Source: Spirochaetales bacterium
GTDB lineage: Bacteria > Spirochaetota > Spirochaetia > Sphaerochaetales > Sphaerochaetaceae
Direction: 5' to 3'
Length of the DNA stretch: 6,621 bases
Assembly: GCA_017475725.1 (NCBI GenBank)
Contig: JAFVFA010000175.1
Span: 1 to 6,621, forward strand
In this document: positions 1-5,305 of the stretch, piece after piece
Position numbering within the stretch: position 1 is the first letter of the stretch
Layout: the number at the start of each line of letters is the position of its first letter
Made by a program: the position numbers and the translations under genes
Notes under the pieces: generated by a model
Database searches by the model: none
Told to the model about the DNA's origin: nothing
What the model saw: only the letters and a program-made list of their open reading frames with translations

Positions 1-109
1 ACAAGGCATGATAACAGAAGTCAAATCATTTGATTGTAACGAGATAAAATTTTTCGGTTTTTTCATTCCCAGATGCTGATTGTCAGCTTTACGGTCCTCA
101 AGTTGGAAG
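1..109. other. Intergenic, no gene recognised
   Basis: No credible coding region is seen here on either strand. The stretch is AT-rich. It contains a 13-base near-palindrome, TCAAATCATTTGA, at 21-33 and a short 5-bp stem with a 3-base loop, GCTGATTGTCAGC, at 75-87. Either could belong to the promoter or operator of a gene beyond the left edge, but neither is strong enough to call. Confidence 0.4.
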
Positions 110-201
110 GTGGTCGTAAAACCAGCGAACCAAGCATTTTACGACCACTCGCAAATGAAAAATGGTCAGAGAATGCTGGAAAAAGAAAATTTACGACCAT
201 T
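110..201. repeat. Two inverted repeats of equal geometry, 52 bp apart
   Basis: The first unit is a perfect 12-bp inverted repeat, GTGGTCGTAAAA at 110-121 and TTTTACGACCAC at 137-148, around a 15-base loop. The second has arms AATGGTC at 161-167 and GACCATT at 195-201. In both units the core TGGTC and GACCA half-sites are separated by exactly 27 bases, and the units are offset by exactly 52 bp, close to five helical turns. The right-arm decamer TTTACGACCA is identical in both copies (138-147 and 190-199), and a weaker relative, TTTACGGTCC, lies at 88-97. The array starts right after the stop codon of the alkyltransferase gene. No T-run follows the first hairpin on either strand, so it is not a standard intrinsic terminator. 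It could be a paired operator, a processing or attenuation hairpin, or a small repeat-family element. Its function is unknown. Confidence 0.7.
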
Positions 202-504
202 TCAGCAGAGCTGGAATCGGTATTCCCGGAGATCGACCTTGCCGTCCGTGACCACCACACCCTCTTCCTCAAGTCTCCGTCGCTGCCCTTCAAGTCCACC
301 GAAACCGAAGTTCCGGGCAAGATGTCCCTTTGCGTTCACAACCCTGTGGCAAGGCACAATGCCCTCATAGGGGTTCACATGAAGCACATTGCCAACCACC
401 CTGGCAAGATTGGGGTTCCCCAGGTATGCAGCTATATCCCCATATGTGGAGACCTTTCCCCTGGGTATCAGCTTCACGGCGTTGTAGACCTCTTCCTTCA
501 GCAT
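202..504 (-). CDS. Single-domain methylated-DNA--protein-cysteine methyltransferase (MGMT/Ogt type)
   Basis: Predicted DNA-repair protein that moves the alkyl group from O6-alkylguanine to its own cysteine in a one-use reaction. The 100-residue product matches only the C-terminal DNA-binding and active-site domain of the family (PF01035). The N-terminal domain of the usual 160-180 residue Ogt/Ada-C proteins is absent. Visible are the helix-turn-helix with Tyr21 and the base-displacing Arg35 (LARVVGNVL), Asn44-Pro45, and the active-site PCHR motif at 51-54 with acceptor Cys52. Because Cys52 is present it is not an ATL protein, where this residue is usually Trp. A FGFGGLEGQ segment follows, matching the conserved glycine-rich binding loop. 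The ATG overlaps the epimerase stop by 7 bases, so translation is probably coupled. A DNA-repair gene is an odd last member of a sugar operon. The family call is firm; activity of the short form is inferred. Confidence 0.9.
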   Translation of the reverse strand: MLKEEVYNAVKLIPRGKVSTYGDIAAYLGNPNLARVVGNVLHVNPYEGIVPCHRVVNAKGHLARNFGFGGLEGQRRRLEEEGVVVTDGKVDLREYRFQLC

Positions 505-1307
505 CTGAAAAGCTCTCTCAGGGAATCGACGGATTCACGGGCAGCGGTGATCGGATCGGGTACCGGCAGGCATTCCACAGTGCACCAACCGTCATATCCA
601 ATTGACCTGAGAGTGCGGAACAGACCTCTGAAATCGATGTTCCCCTTGCCTGGGGCCTGTCTGTTGGAATCAGCGATGTGCATGTACCTGACCAGTCCAC
701 CTGCCATTGTCAGAGCAGAGGCAATGTCCGGATCCTCTATGCTCATGTGGTAGGAATCAGGCATGAGAGCGATGTTGGGCCTGTCCAGAGCAGCGATGAA
801 TTCCATTGCGTCAGGAATGCTGTTTATGAAGTCTATCTCCGCCCTGTTCACAGGCTCAAGCAGAAGGGTCACACCCTTGAGCTCTGCATAGTCAAGGGCC
901 TTGCGGATACCGTCAACCGCGTTCATGCGCCTTGCAGAGCTGTCCCCGTCCCCAAGACAGCCCCTGACCCTGCCTATGTTCACAGGGCATCCAAGCTCTG
1001 CGGCAAGGTCAATGAATGAACTGAAAAGCTTCAGAAGAGCAGACCGTCTCTCGGCATCACCGTCAGTGAACATCAGATTGCAGGAGCTGAACACCTGCCC
1101 GGTCGAGATGGCCGACACCTCCAACCCTCTTTGCTGAAGAGATCTGGAGATGCTGCCCAGAGACACCTCTTCCGCGCATTTGAGTGCAAGCTCGACCCCG
1201 TCATAGCCAAGGTCATGGGCTATGGCTGACGCTTCATCGAAACCCCTGAGAACGGCGAAAGCCTCCGGCGCGGCATGGCTGGAGGCAACAACGATGCTTG
1301 ACTTCAT
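498..1307 (-). CDS. Sugar 3-epimerase/isomerase, xylose isomerase-like TIM barrel (D-tagatose 3-epimerase-like)
   Basis: Cytoplasmic metal-dependent sugar isomerase/epimerase of the AP_endonuc_2 TIM-barrel family (PF01261). The 269 residues span a full barrel. The four metal ligands can be read in order: Glu151 (LLLEPVNR), Asp184 (MPDSYHM), His210 (MHIADSNR) and Glu245 (TVECLP). Glu157, His187 and Arg216 also fall where D-tagatose/D-psicose 3-epimerases carry their substrate-contacting Glu, His and Arg. The whole set is offset by one residue from the numbering I recall for Pseudomonas cichorii D-tagatose 3-epimerase. This favours epimerisation at C3 of a free ketose, though hydroxypyruvate isomerase and sugar-phosphate isomerase relatives share the fold. 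The gene begins 4 bases after the larA-like stop (TGA, TCTC, ATG) with no clear Shine-Dalgarno site, which suggests coupling to the upstream gene. The family call is firm; the substrate is unknown. Confidence 0.9.
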   Translation of the reverse strand: MKSSIVVASSHAAPEAFAVLRGFDEASAIAHDLGYDGVELALKCAEEVSLGSISRSLQQRGLEVSAISTGQVFSSCNLMFTDGDAERRSALLKLFSSFIDLAAELGCPVNIGRVRGCLGDGDSSARRMNAVDGIRKALDYAELKGVTLLLEPVNRAEIDFINSIPDAMEFIAALDRPNIALMPDSYHMSIEDPDIASALTMAGGLVRYMHIADSNRQAPGKGNIDFRGLFRTLRSIGYDGWCTVECLPVPDPITAARESVDSLRELFRC

Positions 1308-1311
1308 GAGA

Positions 1312-2661
1312 TCATATTAGCACAGGAATCGCATAAGGCCCATCTGATAGATAGCAGATTGCCGGATTCTGCATGTTTGTCCGCCTTTTTACATCTTCTA
1401 TGGCCGCACAGACAGCCTCTCTGAAGCCTGTGACGCCCTGAAGGGATCCTGCGTTCCTTCCAGGCAGAAGGCTGAAGTCCTCATCGCCCAGCTGCGGAGC
1501 ATAGTAGTACATGTGGTCCTCTCCAATCAGGGAGAAAACCTTTGCCCACTGCTGGACCTGCCACTGCTCAGGCAGGAAGGTCCAGTCCTTGGAGGTTATC
1601 AGGTCCAGGAACCGTTCAGGTCCCAGAAGATGCAGGAGGGCCAGCGTGGTCCTGTAGTTGGGGGAACCGACAATGCCTTTGCGGTCCTTCAGATCGGATA
1701 TGACCACAAGATAGCCGCCCTTCTTCAGAGCCCCCATTGCGGCCACAGCGCACTTGGCGGTCTGGTAGTGGTTGATTCCAACATAGCCTCCGTGGGTTAC
1801 CACTATGTCATATTTCCTGTCGATGTCTATGGAGACGGCATCCCTGATCTTGGCCACCGCCGCCCTGTGGGCAAGCTCCATATCCCCTGCGAACACACCT
1901 GTTATCTCGAAATTGCCGTTGAGTGTGACGTTCACAAGGAAGTCCATCCCTGCCAGCTTCGCCACTGCAAGGCTCTCCTCATGCACAGGGTTGCCGTCTA
2001 TCACAAGGTCTGTGGCCATTGGATGGGCCATCAGCTCAGGTCCGTGGAACACGTAGGTGGACTCCTCCCCTATGATCCCCGGGCAGATGGCCTTCCTGCC
2101 GCCTGAAGCTCCTGCCATGAAGTGGCTCTCCACAAGGCCCGTGGCTATCTTGAGGTCCGCCTTCATGTAGCGGCTGTCTATGACCGCCCTTGTGCCCCTG
2201 GACGTCTTGCCGACAAAGGTCAGAAGATCCGGGTTGGAAGGTTCATGGTTCTCGATCCGCAGCCCCAGGTTGAAGACCTCCTCATCAAGAATCGCCCTGA
2301 GTTCGCCTTCAGACATGGGTTTGTGCATGCCTGTGGCAACAAGCACCAGAATCTCATCCTTCCCGTATCCTGCCTGCAGCAGAGTCCTCACTATTGGCAT
2401 CAGAATCCCGGTTCCGCCCTTGTAAGGCACGGGTCTGGTGTTGTCGGAGACCAGTATGCAGGCTGTGGCGCGGGCATTTGCCTTCTTCTTCGAGAGAGCC
2501 ACATCCAGCAGGCTGTCTGAGCCTATCGGATGCTCCAGAGCCTTGCGGACCTCGGTTTCAGCGTCGGGAAGGGCCCTGTCCTCCTTCATTGAAAGGACTG
2601 CGGTCCCCTCCGGAAGGACCAAAGGCGGCAGGTTTCGGGAAACGGGGTTCTGGATCTCCAT
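1312..2661 (-). CDS. larA: Nickel-dependent 2-hydroxyacid racemase/epimerase, LarA family
   Basis: LarA-type enzymes invert the hydroxyl-bearing carbon of lactate or other 2-hydroxyacids by hydride transfer, using the nickel-pincer nucleotide cofactor. At 449 residues the protein is slightly longer than typical LarA (about 425). It carries SDNTRP at 72-77, catalytic His113 (TGMHKP) and His180 (VESHF), the cofactor-anchoring Lys190 (ASGGRK) and the nickel ligand His206 (YVFHGPE). The 180-190-206 spacing is identical to His174-Lys184-His200 of the Lactiplantibacillus enzyme. Gln300 and Lys303 (HYQTAK) match the Gln/Lys pair near the substrate. The LarB, LarC and LarE cofactor genes are not in the window and must be encoded elsewhere. 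An AAGGAG ribosome site lies inside the 3' end of the dehydrogenase gene, about 10 bases from the ATG. Between a dehydrogenase and a sugar epimerase, a sugar-acid substrate is as likely as lactate, so the symbol denotes the family. Confidence 0.92.
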   Translation of the reverse strand: MEIQNPVSRNLPPLVLPEGTAVLSMKEDRALPDAETEVRKALEHPIGSDSLLDVALSKKKANARATACILVSDNTRPVPYKGGTGILMPIVRTLLQAGYGKDEILVLVATGMHKPMSEGELRAILDEEVFNLGLRIENHEPSNPDLLTFVGKTSRGTRAVIDSRYMKADLKIATGLVESHFMAGASGGRKAICPGIIGEESTYVFHGPELMAHPMATDLVIDGNPVHEESLAVAKLAGMDFLVNVTLNGNFEITGVFAGDMELAHRAAVAKIRDAVSIDIDRKYDIVVTHGGYVGINHYQTAKCAVAAMGALKKGGYLVVISDLKDRKGIVGSPNYRTTLALLHLLGPERFLDLITSKDWTFLPEQWQVQQWAKVFSLIGEDHMYYYAPQLGDEDFSLLPGRNAGSLQGVTGFREAVCAAIEDVKRRTNMQNPAICYLSDGPYAIPVLI

Positions 2662-2665
2662 CAGG

Positions 2666-3943
2666 TCACATCTCCTTGATCAGCGACAGATCGCCACGGG
2701 CTGCGGCCGTGAGGATCGGTCCCATGTACTCGTCCACATCATCTGCAGTCATGCTCACCGGCATGTTCTGCAGCTTCATCTTCAGATCGGGGTCCTTGGC
2801 TGCGGACAGGGCACGTGTGATGTGCACCTTCTCGCTGAAGGCCGGAAGGTCGGAGAGCTTGGTCGGGGCACCGATCGACTTCGCAAAAGAGATCATCGCA
2901 CCTGCGACCGCCTCTGCCAGGGCCCTGCCCTCAAGTCCATCAAGGTCCCCGTCCAGGAAGCCGTGCCTGGCATAGATGGAGCCCACAACCTTGAGCTGTC
3001 TCTGTATGGCCTTGCTGTAGAAGACCGCGTAGTAGGGGTTCATGATTCCGCATGCGGTGCCGTGGCCCACAACGTCAACAAGGGAGAACGATGTCAGGTG
3101 ACCTCCTGAGGTCCCTCCCACCATGATCGCATAGCCGCCAAGGTCGGCCGCAAGACCGAGCGCCTCCCTTGCGGCGGCGTTGCCCGGTTCGTCGATGGCG
3201 GTCCTGGCGTTCTCGATCACAAGGTTCAGGGCGCACTCGATTATGTCCCTGACCTTGTCAAAGGCATCGCCCTTGGCACCGCAGAAGACCTCGAACGTGT
3301 GCGACACAGCGTCCAGAGCACCGTCTATGGTCACACCCTTGGGCATAGAGCATGTCACCCCGTAATCGAAAAGGGCCTTGGCAGGTACTATTGCCGGGTC
3401 CACAATCAGCTTCTTCTGCCCCACTGACAGGTCCGTGATGTTTGAGTACTTGGTCAGATGCGCACCGGAGGACGATGATGTCTGCACCGCGATGACGGGA
3501 AGAAGCCCAACCCCCTTCTCCTCAACGGCCTTGGAGACTTTGCCGGTTCCGAAATAGCCGTCTATCTCGGTCTCACCAAGGGAGACGAGAACTGAGACGG
3601 CATTGCAGCAGTCTATGGTCGAACCGCCTCCCATTGCCACTATGCAGTCAGGTCTGCAGGCTCTTGCGAACTCGGCTATCCTGTAGACATCCTCCTTGGG
3701 CGCATTCGGTCGTGCGCCAGGACAGACCGCACCGCCGGCAAGTTCCACGCCCGCGGCTCCGAGACTGGGAAGAACCACCTTCTCGACATTGGACATGCTG
3801 CTGCGGTTGGCGACGACCATGGCCCTGTTTCCATAGGAGGCCGCCATTTCACCTATCTTGTCCAGACAGCCGATACCCATTGCGTAGCTGTCGCCTCTCC
3901 ATTCGTTAAGAAGTCTGTATGCCTCGTCTCTGTAATCCTTCAT
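2666..3943 (-). CDS. Iron-containing (group III) alcohol dehydrogenase
   Basis: Predicted cytoplasmic NAD(P)-dependent dehydrogenase/reductase of the Fe-ADH superfamily (PF00465), 425 residues from the chosen start. The N-terminal half is the nucleotide-binding domain with GGGST at 105-109. The C-terminal helical half carries the metal-site residues Asp211 and His215 (DAVSH), His282 (GGHLTSF) and His294 (VVGHG). In many family members a second histidine follows the third ligand by four residues (HxxxH). Here that place is Phe (HLTSF), and the gap to the last ligand is 12 rather than 14 residues, which points to a distinct subfamily. The ATG at 3943 is chosen because a GAGGAG ribosome site sits 7 bases upstream. 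The longer TTG-started version at 3958 would begin right beside that site. It is the first intact gene of the operon, followed 4 bases later by the larA-like gene. Substrate unknown; it probably interconverts a hydroxyl and a carbonyl on the operon's sugar-derived intermediate. Confidence 0.92.
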   Translation of the reverse strand: MKDYRDEAYRLLNEWRGDSYAMGIGCLDKIGEMAASYGNRAMVVANRSSMSNVEKVVLPSLGAAGVELAGGAVCPGARPNAPKEDVYRIAEFARACRPDCIVAMGGGSTIDCCNAVSVLVSLGETEIDGYFGTGKVSKAVEEKGVGLLPVIAVQTSSSSGAHLTKYSNITDLSVGQKKLIVDPAIVPAKALFDYGVTCSMPKGVTIDGALDAVSHTFEVFCGAKGDAFDKVRDIIECALNLVIENARTAIDEPGNAAAREALGLAADLGGYAIMVGGTSGGHLTSFSLVDVVGHGTACGIMNPYYAVFYSKAIQRQLKVVGSIYARHGFLDGDLDGLEGRALAEAVAGAMISFAKSIGAPTKLSDLPAFSEKVHITRALSAAKDPDLKMKLQNMPVSMTADDVDEYMGPILTAAARGDLSLIKEM

Positions 3944-3950
3944 ATTCAAT

Positions 3951-3956
3951 CTCCTC
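3951..3956 (-). promoter_or_regulatory. Shine-Dalgarno site that fixes the dehydrogenase start
   Basis: The minus strand reads GAGGAG followed by ATTGAAT and ATG at 3943-3941, a 7-base spacer. The site overlaps the TTG at 3958-3956 that would give five extra residues, so the ATG is the better start. The site also overlaps the TGA (3957-3955) that ends the transketolase-like remnant. Confidence 0.8.
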
Positions 3957-4080
3957 AAATCATGGCCATGGCTCTGGCGGCGATGGCCTTCGCTGAAAGT
4001 CCGAACTTCTCAAGAAGCTCCACAACGGTCAGAAGCCCTCCTGTGGAGACTATGGTGATGTCCTTCCCTGTTATCTGCAG
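3955..4080 (-). pseudogene. Start-less 3' remnant resembling transketolase C-terminal domain
   Basis: A reading frame of 41 codons ends at TGA 3957-3955 and touches the dehydrogenase ribosome site, as the 3' end of an operon gene would. Its product contains GKDITIVSTGGLL followed by ELLEKFGLSAKAI. This resembles the start of the transketolase C-terminal domain, where a GKDVTIIATG-like strand is followed by a helix and a second strand ending in a conserved turn. Here the frame ends soon after that helix. Apart from two ATGs within its last five codons it has no plausible start: upstream it merges into the 3' end of the ATPase gene in another frame, with no ribosome site. I read it as the tail of a degraded transketolase-subunit gene cut by a rearrangement. 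The match is from memory of the motif; the fragment is too short to be sure, and a coincidental open frame is possible. Confidence 0.4.
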
Positions 4081-5126
4081 TATTCTTCCATATACGAGCC
4101 GAAGAAAGGGAGCGCAAGACTTATTGTTCCACGGTTTGCGTTTATCAATCCTTTTCTCAGCAACCTGTCCCTGTAGACGGAGTAGTTCTGCGGATTCTTC
4201 ATGGTCTCCATTATCTCCTGCCGTGAGAACTCACGATCATCCGATAGAATCAGGAGAAGGTTTTTCTCTTCGGGTGTTGTCTCTTCCCAGATTTTCTCAT
4301 ACGCATACGAGAACAATTCCGCTTTCAGTTCACTGGTTATGTCATCAAAGGAATCGGTTTTCAGCTTCTTGAACGCAAGAACACCCAACTCCTGGAATGC
4401 ATATGCATACCCTTTTGTCGTTGCCGCGAACAGCTTTGCGGTTTCCTGTGGGATTGAAAGCTTCCTGCTGTACATTTCCACCATTCTTATGAAGTTCAGT
4501 GGTTTTGTCTGCACCGTTGTGGCACGTCTGAAGAATGTCAGGTTCTTCACATTCGACAACTGCTCAATGTTCTCATAGAGTCCTGTACAGACAAGGTAGA
4601 CAGGATAACCTGCACGAAGCCACTTCCCCAATTCCAACGCAAAAACTTCCATCTCCCTGTTTTTTGAGACTTCGTCAATACCTACCAGTATTTTCTTCCC
4701 TTGTCTGGATGCCTCAACAAGCATTGCTTCAACAGCGATTCCTATGTCCATCGGTTCTTCCTTGTTCTCTTCTGTGATACCGAAACCTCCTCCGGTTCCA
4801 AAAACGCTTGCCGAGATGTTGAAGCCATGGCTTTTTGTTTTCTTCCCCGCCAGACCTTCCTTTGCAAGGATGGATGCCATTTGAAGTAGAAGATCCCTTG
4901 CAGGGGACAGCCTGCATATGATCCATCCGGAGTCTGCCTCTGAGATCTCCTTCTCGATCTTCGCAAGAAGAACAGTTTTTCCGCTTCCCCTTACACCTGT
5001 GATCTTGAATACCGATTCAGAAGGGTTTTCGTAACTGAAGTTTTCAATTATGGATGCAACCTGTTCGGTCGGGATGTACGTATCACTGGGAATCTTACTG
5101 AATGTTGTTGTAAAAGGGTTCTGCAT
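4071..5126 (-). CDS. Stand-alone AAA-type ATP-binding protein (archaeal-ATPase-like P-loop NTPase)
   Basis: A 351-residue soluble P-loop ATPase with an unknown cellular role. Residues 1-40 form a lead-in typical of these proteins (NPFTTTF near the start). Walker A is GVRGSGKT at 44-51. Walker B is the hydrophobic strand KILVGIDE at 145-152 with Asp151-Glu152. A strand ending VCTG (179-182) fits the sensor-1 region, and FFRRA (198-202) supplies arginines that could act in trans. The last 100 residues look helical with a winged-helix-like end (FSRQEIMETM, then YRDRLLRKGLI). There is no transmembrane segment and no nuclease or toxin domain. The start is supported by GAGGA five or so bases upstream of the ATG. 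The gene is AT-richer than the operon that follows and has no terminator after it. Relatives are widespread singletons of unassigned function in gut bacteria; a mobile or defence-associated role is conceivable but not shown. Confidence 0.85.
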   Translation of the reverse strand: MQNPFTTTFSKIPSDTYIPTEQVASIIENFSYENPSESVFKITGVRGSGKTVLLAKIEKEISEADSGWIICRLSPARDLLLQMASILAKEGLAGKKTKSHGFNISASVFGTGGGFGITEENKEEPMDIGIAVEAMLVEASRQGKKILVGIDEVSKNREMEVFALELGKWLRAGYPVYLVCTGLYENIEQLSNVKNLTFFRRATTVQTKPLNFIRMVEMYSRKLSIPQETAKLFAATTKGYAYAFQELGVLAFKKLKTDSFDDITSELKAELFSYAYEKIWEETTPEEKNLLLILSDDREFSRQEIMETMKNPQNYSVYRDRLLRKGLINANRGTISLALPFFGSYMEEYCR

Positions 5127-5137
5127 TCTTTCCTCGA

Positions 5138-5225
5138 TTTATAATTCAGAAATCGGTTTATAATTCTTTATAATTTCAATTTCGATTTATAGTTCTTTAT
5201 AATCCTTTATAATTCTTTATAATTC
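5138..5225. repeat. Array of seven TTTATAATTC-like 10-bp units upstream of the ATPase gene
   Basis: Copies begin at 5138, 5157, 5167, 5186, 5196, 5206 and 5216. The last four run head to tail with a strict 10-bp period. Two 9-base spacers, at 5148-5156 and 5177-5185, break the first part, so 5138-5166 and 5167-5195 form two 29-bp higher-order repeats. Units differ by at most one base from TTTATAATTC. On the minus strand most units present TATAAA and on the plus strand most present TATAAT, so the array repeats a -10-like sequence once per helical turn. It overlaps the ATPase promoter and fills most of its leader. It may be a phased binding site for a regulator, a curved or melting-prone region, or a slippage-prone tract. 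No CRISPR-like spacer pattern is present. Confidence 0.85.
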
Positions 5226-5234
5226 ACACGTCAA
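5206..5234 (-). promoter_or_regulatory. Sigma-70-like promoter of the ATPase gene
   Basis: The minus strand carries TTGACG (5234-5229), a 17-base spacer and TATAAA (5211-5206), which is five of six matches to each consensus hexamer at the optimal spacing. The -10 lies within the sixth unit of the 10-bp repeat array, whereas the -35 lies outside it. The predicted transcript starts near 5199 and has a leader of about 70 bases. No terminator is seen between the ATPase gene and the dehydrogenase gene, so this may also be the nearest promoter for the downstream catabolic operon. Confidence 0.7.
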
Positions 5235-5239
5235 GTCTG

Positions 5240-5276
5240 AAAATACAAAGGAACGCAGCCTTCTGGGCTGCGCTCC
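5240..5276 (-). terminator. Intrinsic terminator of the lipoprotein gene, possibly bidirectional
   Basis: On the minus strand GGAGCGCAGCC (5276-5266), a 5-base loop and GGCTGCGTTCC (5260-5250) form an 11-bp stem with one G-U pair, followed by TTTGTATTTT. It lies about 30 bases after the lipoprotein stop codon and 5 bases before the ATPase -35 hexamer. The plus strand has a short T-run after the stem (5279-5282), so it may also stop antisense transcripts starting in the TATAAT-rich array. Confidence 0.85.
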
Positions 5277-5305
5277 GCTTTTGGTATCATCGTTCTTTGC
5301 TTGTG

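Noticed and set aside
110..148. Rho-independent terminator for the alkyltransferase gene
   Set aside because: The 12-bp stem is strong, but no T-run follows it on the minus strand and the stem base is not especially GC-rich.
73..753. Long plus-strand open frame of 226 codons
   Set aside because: It is antisense to the alkyltransferase and epimerase genes, both of which have clear family motifs, and its product shows no recognisable domain.
1513..2106. Plus-strand open frame of 197 codons
   Set aside because: It lies wholly within the larA-like gene on the opposite strand. It is a shadow of GC-rich coding sequence.
2394..3109. Overlapping plus-strand open frames of 193 and 223 codons
   Set aside because: They run antisense across the larA-dehydrogenase junction, have low-complexity Ser/Arg/Pro-rich products, and lack family features.
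3944..3958. TTG start giving a dehydrogenase five residues longer
   Set aside because: The TTG overlaps the GAGGAG ribosome site that is well placed for the ATG at 3943.
3961..3970. CATGGCCATG palindrome and the nearby CTTCTCAAGAAG palindrome at 4008-4019 as operators
   Set aside because: Both fall inside the former coding remnant, are short, and have no second copy or promoter beside them.
4729..4966. Two short minus-strand frames of 65 and 74 codons inside the ATPase gene
   Set aside because: They are out-of-frame readings of the ATPase P-loop region, with Arg/Lys-rich products and no ribosome site.
5138..5225. Possible CRISPR array
   Set aside because: Units are only 10 bp, mostly contiguous, and no unique spacers of normal length separate them.
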